A DNA stretch of 64,000 nucleotides from Sphaerolaimus hirsutus (taxonomy: Eukaryota; Nematoda; Chromadorea; Monhysterida; Sphaerolaimidae), in contig OZ038459.1 in NCBI GenBank assembly GCA_964036195.1, positions 7,933,206 to 7,997,205 on the forward strand, in the 5' to 3' direction. Under the pieces are notes generated by a model that was not told the DNA's origin, did not search any database, and saw only the letters and a list, made by a program, of their open reading frames with translations. Position numbers and translations under genes: made by a program. The first letter of the stretch is position 1. Every line of letters begins with the position of its first letter. This document shows positions 39,201-51,200 of the stretch, in pieces.

Positions 39201-42200
39201 TAGAAGTACAATTTTTTAAAATGTGTGTAGATCGGTACTTTTAAAAATACAAAAGCTGAAAAAGCTTGTAGATGGTACTTTTAAAATTTCAAAAACTTTA
39301 TTTTGCGATTTTTTCGCTTTTTTCGACCCCCCATATCTCAAAATTGAATTTCGCACCCCCCACATATTATATATTTTTTTGAAGCGCATTTAATTGGAGA
39401 CTCCAAAAATAGTTCTAACTCAAATTTGAAAAATTTGTAGATCGGTACTTTTAGAAGCACACCCTTCATATGCACATGTAGCAAGGCTGAATCGTAAATA
39501 TTACGGCAAGTCCATTGGAAGATCGCTGTGCGACACGTGAAGCCAAAATCTGAGTTGACACGGACCAGTTGACACTCGTGTGTCAAATAGTGTATGGGCC
39601 GCCTTTTGTGTACTTACTGCTTGCCTTTTCTTTTACACACCTTCATTGGCAATTTCTTTACCAGACTCGACGAGCGACACATAGCCGAAATGACGGTGGA
39701 CAGGTTCCAGTGCGCCATGTTCGACCCGATTTTGGCAGTTTTGGAGGCGAGCACGTCTGATGTGGCCGCTTTTTGGAATATAGCGTGTGCACTGCAAAAA
39801 GTTTGTTTTTTACTGAATTTTCCTACCGGCCTACCGGATTTCCTCGAATTACCCCCTCTAATCAACCTCCCCTCGAACCTACCCCCTCGAAATACCCCCA
39901 GGTCTGAGCGAGCTGGGGAAATTATAACCCCCCCAAAATATCCCACCCAAACTGGGTGCAAAGAGTATGTACATGATACATACGCCCTGTAAAATAATAC
40001 GGAACTTGTTGAAGTGACTTGTGAACCAGCTCCTATTCCTAACCGAGGAAGAGGACAAATGTGAACGTATGTAAGTTGACGTGAAGCGTCGTCTCTAGTT
40101 GACGTTCCGTTATTTTATCAAATGTGATTAGTTGAGTTGAAGTGAATTGACGTGAGTTAGTGTGAAGCAAATTTAGATTGTTTACCAAAGGTTTTGACGA
40201 GCATTTTTTATTTAGACAATTAAATACAAAGAAATAAATGTAAATAAAATATATATAAAAATATACGTAAACAAAGGAATTAATTTACAACTAAATTAAT
40301 TACTTAAATAAAACGTAAAAGAAGCTCTAATTACCGGAGAAATAAGGCAATTTAAAGAAGGCACTTAATTACGACAAAAGGCGACAATTAAGTGGCGCGG
40401 TTGTGAATAAAGCACCTCAAACAGCGCAGGTGTGAAATAAAGCACTGAGGTGACTTAAAGCACCAAGCGTTAAACTTAGCACCAAAAACAAGCGACTTAA
40501 GAAAGTGACTACGGCGCTTATTTAGATCCTAGGAAGAGATTCGTGTGAAGTTGACGAGGTTGCAAACACTCCTCGATTTTAGCTGTGAAATCGGCTTTTA
40601 AGGGCCAGACCGATGGCGATTGGTTTGGCGCCAATCGGTCGGCTCTAATCTCCGATTTTTACCCAACATTTCCAATTGTGAAAGTTCAATCCTTGCCCGC
40701 TCGCTTCTCCGATGAAAAGCGAGCTAAACTGGCAAGATAGTGAAAATGTGAGCCAAGCCAGACAGCATTTGAAATGGCGCGCGGGCCCGGCCCCCCATTC
40801 GGGGCGGGCCCGCCGCTTAATATAAACATGACGGCGTATATGCGTGCTGCTTGTCAAGGAAATGTGGCGGAATGTGAGCAATGACTAAGATCTAAATATG
40901 TGAGCGATGTGAAGCGCACGTTGTAAACAACATCGCTTGAGATATTAAATGGCGAATGTGAAGATGTTAGAATTGGAATGTAAATATGAATGAAGTCTTG
41001 ATAAGTTGAATTAATTGAATATAAAAGAGAACATAAGAAAGTCAACTTAAATATTATAGGTTTTTACATTTTACGATAATGTTACACACTCCCGAAACTA
41101 GAATAAAAATTAAATTTAATTTAATTTTATCTCAGCCAATCTCGGCAAATTGATGTGAAACAAAATCAAAATCAAACGCCTGTGATACTCTCATCACTCC
41201 TGTGGTAGCAGATCGTCGGCGTCTTCGACGCCGGCATTTTCCCCGCCCTCCTCATGATGCTCGTCCATGGGTTCGACGGCATCCTCCTCAGGCTGGCTGC
41301 CTTCCCCGTGTCCAGGCGCCTGGTCTTCTGGGGCCCCCGCTGGTCTTCCCGGCCAGTTGGGGAGCTTCTCAGATTCCTCGGCGAGCCTCTCGAAGGCTTG
41401 TCGGAGCGCGTCGGTCTCGTCGACGATCGTCTTTGACGGCTCGGTGGGCTGCCATTGCTCCGATGCTGCAAGCGGTTGGCTTGATAGCAAGGGGACATGG
41501 GAGGTTGTGAATGAGGTCGTACACTGTGAAGTGATTGAGTTGACTTGGTCAAATGGTACGGAGGGGGATCTAGATCTTGATCGTGACTTTCTTCCATCTC
41601 TCCGATTTCTATGTCGGACTGTGAAGGTGTTTGTTTGAGGAAGGTCACGGATCTTTTTAGATCGTTTAACTTTTGATTTGACCAGTTTTTTATTGATGTT
41701 ATTGAATTTGTGAAAAGTTTGGGGTATAAAGGAAAATGTCTGGTGTGACGATTTCTGCTCACCTGGGAGCCCTGCGACTCCAGCGAATCTCTTGAGTCGC
41801 TTTTGCAAGGGCTCGCGGTCAGGGATCGCGTCTTCCATTGTGACTTCCGTTGTGACAGGCTCGGTGACTGTGAGTCTGGCGTTTGGTAACGAGCTCTGCG
41901 GTTGTGACTCGCAGGGGGGTGCAGGTTTTGTGACCCGGTGCGCACCCGTCTCCATTTCGATTTCTTCGGCGCGTTCGGTACTATAACCGACCGGGGGATC
42001 CGATCTAGGCTGTACCGTGCGTCCTGAAAGCCGTTTGAATGGAGATACTCGTTTGAGGGGTGTGACAAACTTTGAAGGTAACTGTGACGAACTTGACGAT
42101 TGTGTGACGGTTTGATTTGACAAAGCGGGTTTGTTGAAGCCGCTTGTCGGTTTCTTCTGGCGGTTACGTCGCCGTCGCTTACCGATTTTTCCTTGCTGAA

Positions 42201-45200
42201 CGGACGGGGTTCCCATTTGTTTGGGTTTCTGTCCCTTCTGCCCTTTCTTCGGAAAAAGCCCTTGATGTCTGGCAGCATACCCCTGCCGGTTACGAGCCGC
42301 CACTGCATGTAAACATAACCAATATACCCAATACAAGCAATTGTGATAATAATGAGTATGATGTTCACAGCTGTTTGAAGTGGCCCAGTAAGTAACGTGT
42401 CTAATGCAGACGCACCACCTGTGACACTACCGTGAATAATGTGACCCAATTCTTTTCCTACACCTTCAAAATATGCACCAACCCCTTGGCCGATGCCAGC
42501 AATATATGCTTGCACTGCTTTAGGATCGTTGGATTTTGTTGCAATATAATCGACTGAACGTGTGACTTGTTGTTCGAGTCGTTGCAAATTTTGAAAGTGA
42601 TGATGTGCAGCCATGATACTGAATGCAATATCAGTCATGCTTACACCTGGTGACCCGGAAACATTTAGTGTGAATGGTTTCCACGAGCCAGCCCAAATTA
42701 ATTCGATTGGGAGTTTTGTGACGTGCAAATTCGTTGGTCCATTTTCGTTGGCCCATGAATTATCATTTAATTGATAATATTTGTGATCTTTCATGAGACA
42801 ATGATCTATTGGTGAATGTGTGATCAGATCATTGGTGCCAGGAGCAACAAACATAATATGTGGGTGATTTGTGACTTTGACCGGCAGAAATTTATAACAA
42901 GTATTGTTATATTCGTGTTGAAAATAAATAATTTCTGCTGTGACTGGTTTACAATCCCAGAACATTAATATATCTCCATGCCATTCAGCATAGAGATTTT
43001 GACGTCCTAGCAATGCTCGCAAGCCAAGTGTGGGATTGAATGTGACAATTGCATGAATTATATCTAGTTGGGTCTGACGGATGTGACATAATTGTTGCCA
43101 GATAGATCCAAATTGTTTTTGTTCTAGATGTGCAATTTTGTCAACTTCGTATTGTTGACGGGCTGTGAGCAAATGAAACACTCCAACATCAAGATTTGGT
43201 GCGAGTTTGAAATGAAGTGGAGCTTTTTCGGTTTCAGGTTTTTTCAATTTCTTAAGTTGATATCGAAGAAATTGAATAAATGCTGAGCCCTGGTCAATAT
43301 ATTTTGCGTCTTTTGGCACGCATTCTGCATTATTTGGAAATTGTTGTGATCTCCATGTGACAGAAAATGCAGCTTGCAATTTTTCCACTATGTAGTGATT
43401 TTGTGAATATTGCGCATCGAATTGACCAATCTCTTGGAATGCACACTGCTTGTTAAAGGCAGTAGCATTCCATAAAGAGACGCCATTGTCGCTGTCATAA
43501 CAATAGCCGGCTTGTGGGTTGCAATGTGACAGATCTTGAATTTCGGAAACTATTTTCTTTCCGTCAAGACTTGCGACCACACCTTCCTCTATGTGAAAGT
43601 TCATTACTGTGTTACTCAGATTGTGACAAAAGTAACAATAATCGATGTGAAGTGATTTGTTGGTACTCCACAATGCATGACCAATTTTTATTAAGGGTTC
43701 GCCTTTCCAAGTTTTATTTTGGTAGGCGATCATGCAATCGTAGGTTGTGACTCTGTGGTTTTTAATGATTTCTGGTGGCAGCATAGCTTTTCCGCCCACC
43801 AGACTCATATACGTGACTATAGTATGCTCTTGTTGAAAGCATCTATAAATTGGTGTCGTTTGCGGCTGAACACGCAACGTCCATATGGACACCACAATAT
43901 CCTCTATGGCTGTAACTTGAGGAAAGTGACATGTTACTTTTTCCGGAAGTTGAATTGCGTGACCAGTGCGTGTTTTATGGCACAGATTGAAAGTTTTGTG
44001 ATATTGATCTGTCCATGTGAGCGCGTTGGCTAATTTTGATTGTATTAGCAACGTGAGCGCCATTAAATGCGACACGTTTCCCCAGAACGAATATGTGCCA
44101 GTGTAGCGACATGTTCGACGTGGGTTTGCGCGTCTTGCATCTTGTTGTGAAGATTGTGATTGTTGATGTGATTGATCTGTTTGTGACTCATCACCCTTAT
44201 CAGGTGAAGGTTGTGAATTATCATCATCTTTTACCTCAGTGTCGATTTTATATTCAACACCGTCCTCTGTGTCGATTTCAAGAGGCACTAGGTTAGATGG
44301 AGATCTACGTGTGCGACGGCCGTTACTTGACAATACTGTGACTGCGCGTATTTTGCCATCGCTTGACACGTGTATTTCGTGAACGCGGCCCATTTGCCAC
44401 ATGCCGCGTGGCTGTTTATCATCTGTGATTAACACCACTTGGCCACGTTTGGGAGCTTCGTTGATTGTGCCTTTTTTCAAGCGTTGATTTTTAGCTCGAT
44501 CTTTGAGTAGGTCAATGTATTGACGTGACCACTCATACCAAAGCACTTCACGATTGTGACGAATTTGGTCCCAAAGTAATGTGATGTCATCTCTGTCCTT
44601 TTCAGGCACAGAGTTGAGTGCAATTTCGTCAATGCAGTTGACGTCATTGACACGTGGGGGTGTGAGTGTGTAGGTTTTGTCGATTTGTGAGGGTGTGAGG
44701 TTGAAAGATCCATCCGTCATTCTTTCCCATTCCTCTTTTGGAATTTTTCGCATGGGTTCAATCGTGGTGGAATTGAGTTCCATCTCAGGTTTTTCATCCA
44801 TGTAACATGGTGGTGGGGTGCCCCAAAGAAAATGTATTGGGCGCAGTATCGCTGCACCAATGTCTGTTTGACAAGTATGACAATGGTCGCGTATTGACGG
44901 AGAATTCGACGTCAAGCATGACTGTGAGAAATTCATGCCATGTGAGACAACGTCGTCCGCATGCTTTTTTGAGCAAGCGTTTAACTAAGCCTACCATGCG
45001 TTCGTACACGCCACCCTGCCAAGGACTGTTGGCTGTGATAAAATGCCATTTTACGTCCGGTAGCATTTTGACACAATTTTTGAATGCTGGGGCATTGTCG
45101 GACCAAATTGTGTCCGGCATGCCTCGACGTGAAATAAAACGATTTAGAGCCATAATTGTGTCGGCTGTCGAGACACTATTGGTTGACTTTAAATGAATGG

Positions 45201-48200
45201 CGCGTGTACTGAAGCATGTTAGCAACAAAATGTGTTGACTGTGACGGGTTCCGTTCTGTGAATAAACTAACGGTCCCATATAATCAATGCCAATATGTTG
45301 AAATGGCTTGATTTGTGATTGAGTTCGAGTGACAGGTAATGTGTGAAAATCAGGTAATGTGAATGGACCTCCTTCCGCTTTGCGGCATGTGACACATTTA
45401 CGCAAAATTTTTGCAACTACCTGCTTGGCACTTGACAACCAGCAGTGTTCGCGTAAATCTGCTAAAGTGTGAAGCATGCCACTGTGACCAGCAAGCTCAT
45501 GAAAATGAGTAACCACTAGCGTTGTTAACCACCCGGTCTTTGGCAGGTAGTAAAACAACGAAGGGTTTCGGTGTTCTTTGTGAGACACACGCGTGACACA
45601 ATATAATAAATTATTCCACGCGTCCCATTTGAGCATGTGGTGTTTGCCAAGTTGCGCTTGTGAAATGCAACTGGCACATTCCTCTGCCTGTGAAATGCGC
45701 AATACATGTCTAAATGCTTCGTTTAAATCAGCTTGTGTGATGGGTTTTGATAAATATTTGCTTTCGCGCTTTGCAGCTTTATGCATGGAGCGATTTAGCC
45801 AATATGTTTTGACATGAAGCAGATATACGACAGTACGCAACAATTTTGACAGTGTTGAAAATCGTCGAATGTCGATTTCGAATGGATTTGAAGGGATGTG
45901 ACGTTGTCGACTTTCGACAAACGGATTTTGAGGAGTGACATTTTGTGACAAATTGGGGTCCAAATTGACAGGTACTTGCTGTGCAAGAGCATTAGCTGGT
46001 TGTGAATCAGGCTGTGAAACAGGCTGTGAAGTTACTGCTCCAGCATATAAAGGTCGACTGATGTGAGTGTCGCCTTTCGCAAGTTCTTCGGTGACAGGTT
46101 GCGCTTGATATTGCGAAATGTCAAGCATGGTTGATGTGAGAGGTTCAGCTAAAAATGTGGGTCCGGTAAACCACATTGTTTCGATCATTAGTTGATCAAA
46201 AGTACAACCCCGTGACGCGATGTCGGCTGGGTTGTCTTTTGTAGCAACCTTGCAAATTTGAATGCAATGTTTTGACATTAGTGAATGGATTTTTGTGACC
46301 CGATTGTTGACAAAAGTAGCCAGCGGCTTTGCGGTATATAGCCAGCCGATGACAACTGTGCTATCGGTCCAAAGGAAATTACTGTGAATTTTCCATCCAC
46401 CCAGCTCAACGAGTTCATGATGTAAATAATCGATGAGCTGTGCACCAATTGTGACACCTAGCAATTCCAAGCGTGTGATTGTGAGGGGTTGACCTTGTTT
46501 TGACGGAAGTGGGGCTAGTTTTGTGCGAGCTGTGAGAAAACCACTAAAATATCGGTCATCTTCATAGCCATATTCGTCGGGTGAAATCGCTTTTTGACGC
46601 AAATAAGCGCAAACGGCATATCCATCTTTTGAGGCATCACAAAACACATGTAATTCTAATGGCCGTGTGACGGCTTTGACATCGATGCCAAAAGAATGAA
46701 ATGAGCGCGGGAATTTGATTTGACTTATGGACAAGAGATGTCGTTTTAAATCGTCCAGTAAGTCATCCGCCTCTGGGTCTTCGATGAGTTCATCCCAGGT
46801 TGTGATATTGCACCTTTGAATTATTTGTGACACGCGAAATTTCAACCGAAATAACGCGGGTGCTGTGACGCCAATAGGATCGTATGTTGAAGCCAGCAAT
46901 TTGTTTAAATTGCGGCGTGTGGCTGTGACAATGAGCGTGAAATCTTTCTTGGGAGCTGGCACCTCAATGGTGTCTTCAATGTGATCGTAAACGAGACCCA
47001 TTACTTTGATATATTGTGACTTTTTCGGGTTGAGGTCATCAGGTTGATTTTCTCCGAAACCATAGGTGAATTTGTCATCCATTCGTGCATGTTGAAATTT
47101 GCTCTTGCAAAAACAGCTTTAATTAAACGATAGAGCTGTATTGCATATTTGTCATCATCTACGCTGATAACTAAATTATCAACGTAAATGCTGTTGAGCA
47201 ACAGCTCCAGTTTCATTCGTTCATTGGTTTCAGCGGGATGCATGTGAGCTAATTCCGCTTCTAGGTGATATTTGATAACAGTTGACAAAATGGATGGACT
47301 GCATGTGAGACCAAACAGCACCCTTGTGAATTGCATCATTTGAATATTGTCTTCATGAGATGGAATAGTGTCATCACGCAGCCAGTAAAATTTTGTGAAA
47401 GCGCGTGATTTTGGGTGAAGAGCAATTTGTAAAAATGCTTTCTCAATATCTGCTAACAACACCACTTTTCCGGCTCTGAAGCGAAGCATTAATCCGAGCG
47501 CCAGTGGTGTGAGAACTGGGCCTCGAAATAAGCAATTATTGAGACTTGGCTTGCCTGCAGAACCATCATACACTATTCGACATGTTGTCGATCTGCCAGG
47601 TGTGATGACAGGTTGGTGAGGTAAGATGTGTTCTTGCAAACCATCTTGTGAACCATAGACGGGTTCTATGACACCCTTGTGAAGTTGATCTGAGATGACT
47701 TTCGCGTATGTGGCGAATAAATCGGGATCTTTTCGAAACCGTTTCAACAGTGACAGAAAGCGGCGAAATGCTTCTGCATTGTTGGTTGGCAATTCTTGAA
47801 TTGTTGATTTGAATGGCCAATCTACGCTATAGCGACCAGTTTCTGGATCGAGAGTAATTGACTCCAGAATTAACTGTTCAGCTATGTCGTCATCATGTGA
47901 TAATGGATCATCTGTGATACCTATTGACTCGAGACTGTGAAATTGAAATAATGTCTCTTGGCCAACAGCAACAGCTGATGAAGCATGTGAACTGCATGAA
48001 ACCATGAATTGATGTGGTGAAATGTCGGGTGTTGTGACAAATGACTGTGATGACGCATTTCCGCCTAGCATCAATCCAAGTATTGATTCGACTATGATCA
48101 ATCCAGATGGGAGTTCGATTTCTGTTGGTCGAATGTCGAACTTCCAATAATAGTCTTGACCAATGACTACATCTGGTTGACATAGTTTGTGACAAAACTC

Positions 48201-51200
48201 ATCAGTCATTTCGGTCAATTGAAGCGGTTCCGCGAATTGTTCTTCTGCATGTTCACCGTACACAATATAAATGACTGTTTTGTCATCTTGTGACAAAGGA
48301 GGTGGGCATGCATATGTTGCCAAATTATCCACTGCACGTAAAGTGAGCGGAATTTGTAACATATTGCCCTTATTGTCGACGTGTTTGTAAATAGGCATGA
48401 CAGCCTCGACCAAAAACGTATTGACTGTGACAGGCGTTTTTGTCGCAAACACGTTCATTTGAAGAACAACATCTCCTTTGTTTTCAAAGTTATACTCATT
48501 TGCCACGGATGCTTTAATGTATGAATATTCGCATCCAGTGTCAAAGAATATTAACAAAGGGTCTGTGACTCGATTTAATTCAGCGTCTTTATTAATTAAT
48601 GAAGCCTGGGCCACTTGCAAACGAACAATAGGTGCAAAATCGAACTCACATTCTTGTTCGGCCTGCTGCCTGGTAGCGGTGTTGGGGTTACCGTAACCCG
48701 CTTGTGCGCTCAGCACTTCCACCGTGGGCCTGTGACTGGGTTGAAGTGGCACCGACGATGACATTTGGTTCGGGTTGAGGTGTGGGTACATCTCGTACCG
48801 TTTTTGCTGGAAGCCGCGGATTTTGGCTTCGACGGTCTCCATGTCCATGCCGTCCTTGATGAGGCTGGCGCGGAGCGTCGTCCACAGCTCATTTTCGCTG
48901 TGATACTTGCGGGCTTCCTCTTGAGCTCTAGCCTGGAGCTCGTTCGCGGGCCTCGGCCATTCGCCCATGTCCAGCGGGCCGTCCATATCCAGTTGATACA
49001 GCGTATGCTGTCTCCACCGGAAATCGTTCTCGTCCGGGGGGATGACACACACGCTCATCGGTTCTGTGTGTGAAGGCGGATACGATGGCGGTGCATGTGA
49101 CGAAGCCGTGCCCGTTGTGATTACCTGAGCGTTGACAAAATTAGCGCTCGTTGCTTTGACAAAGGCTTTATTTTGTGAATTGTTTACCTGACGCCTGGCG
49201 GGTGCCTGTCTGGTAGGACAGAACGCCCCGTGATGCTGACCAATCTGGCGACAATAGTAGCAACTCAGTCGTTGAGTGCACTGTGACACTTGATGGCCTC
49301 TGCGTGTGCAGCGCGTGCACACATCGCCCAAAGCTTGCAACCGTTCAGTGCGCTCTCTCGGTGTGACGTATTGAGGGCAATCGGTTGTGTAGTGCTCCTT
49401 GATGCCACAGAACAAGCACTCGAATTTCGGCTTGCGATAGTCAGCAGCAGGTTGTGAGGACTGCTTTTGACTAATCGCTCCGATCGCGGGAGTTCTGGGA
49501 GGTTGAGTGGAATTTTTATTTTTTCCTTGTTGCTTACCAACATTAGCATTGGTACCAGCAAAAGCAACCGTATTGTGAATAGGTTTTTGTTTTGAAAAGG
49601 TATTTTGTGATTTATTTCCCTTTTTCTTTTGTTGTTGCCAACCCCCTCCATTTTGTGGCTTTTTTAACGATGAATTTTGTGATTTCTGAACAACATTTGA
49701 AGATTGTGAATTTTGTGGTTCAGTTTTCATCGCATCTAACCGAGCACGAGCAATGGTAGTTAATGCATCAACAAACCTGACGACTGTGAGTTCTGTGTCG
49801 TCGGTTGCAGCAGTGCGCATCGAATTCCGGTGTTCTTCTGTGACGGCAAGAACAATATTATCGGGAAGATAACCACGAATTATTCTTAACACTGCACCAG
49901 AATCGACACTTTCACCCCTTTCTTTAAGTTGATTGAGAGTTGACAAAAGGGTTCTTGTGAAATTTGTGAGAGAGTCTCCTCTTGACGAAGGTTTTTCAAG
50001 TGAATACAATTTATCCCAAAGGGCGGCTTGTACCCGATGCGTTTCACCAAAGTTTGATTTTAACATGGTGACCGCTGTGATGTAATCTCGACCATCACCT
50101 TTTAATCCGGCCAGCAGTTCTGCTGCTGGACCGGTAAGGCTGAGCTTGAGGTATGTATATTTCATACCAGTTGACAAATTAGCTCGGTCGTGAATTTGAG
50201 CTCGAAAAATCTCCCACCAAGCTGCCCATTCCAACGGATCACCGTTATATTTAGCAAGCTCGATTTTAGGTAACTTTAATAAGGTTTCCGGTTGTGAAGG
50301 TTGAAAACTACTTCCCATATTGACAATGTTGTAAGGGGGTTGTGAAGGGGGTTGAGTAGTTAAATCAACATTAACATTTGACTGACCTTTCAAGGAAAGT
50401 ATCAACCTTTCCGCGGATTTGATTTGCGCTTGGGCGGTCGCCATCCTCGATTCCAGCTCATCCATGAGCATCATCGCGTTGTTTGAGCCCGAGTAGAGCG
50501 CGCGCTCCAATTTTGCGTTGGCGCTCTTTATCTCTTCGGCCACTCCGTCTTCGTCTCTGTCCAGGCTTGTGATGTAATCTTGGACAATAGTTGTGAATTT
50601 GTCCATAGCCGTAGACAGGTCCGAGCGTTTCATCTCGGCTTGGTAGCCGTAGGCCTGAAGTAATTCTAATACTTCCTCCGCCGCGCGTATGTTTACGGCG
50701 GCGGGTTGTGACTCGTCTTTGACGATTTTAGGAATCGGTTTGGATGTGAAACGTAGCACTCCGTTGCGCACTCCAGTCAACGCCCGGCTATGTTGAGTCA
50801 ACGGATGAGTTGTGTCGGACTCATCTACGTTGCTCACAGGCATAGCTGCGGCGGCGGCGGCGCCTCGCTGAGCGCGTACGCGTTCCTCCATAGCAAATCT
50901 CGATCGATTGATTGCTTATTGGCAAAGTGGTAGCTAGCTGTGAACGAAATAAAATAATAAAAATAAATATTTCGTTTCTTGTGACTTGTACTTGTAAAAT
51001 CGTAAGTAAATATGCACGCGCTACTAACGATTTTGCGTCCAAAACCGTACTACCGTAACCTCGTGCATGTGACTCAGGCTGTGAAAAACAATTTCCAATG
51101 AAATTTCGCGTGAGACGACTTAATTAGAGTGACCAATTAGTTTAATTAGTCACCCTGCTCGCTGCGCCATGTAAAATAATACGGAACTTGTTGAAGTGAC

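Noticed and set aside
40645..40881. 78-residue frame, identical at 51827-52063
   Set aside because: Duplicated only because it lies in both LTRs; no domain, LTR non-coding in related elements.
41202..41638. Frames of 102 and 123 residues on + across the Env tail
   Set aside because: Antisense to two real frames in GC-rich sequence; composition shadow.
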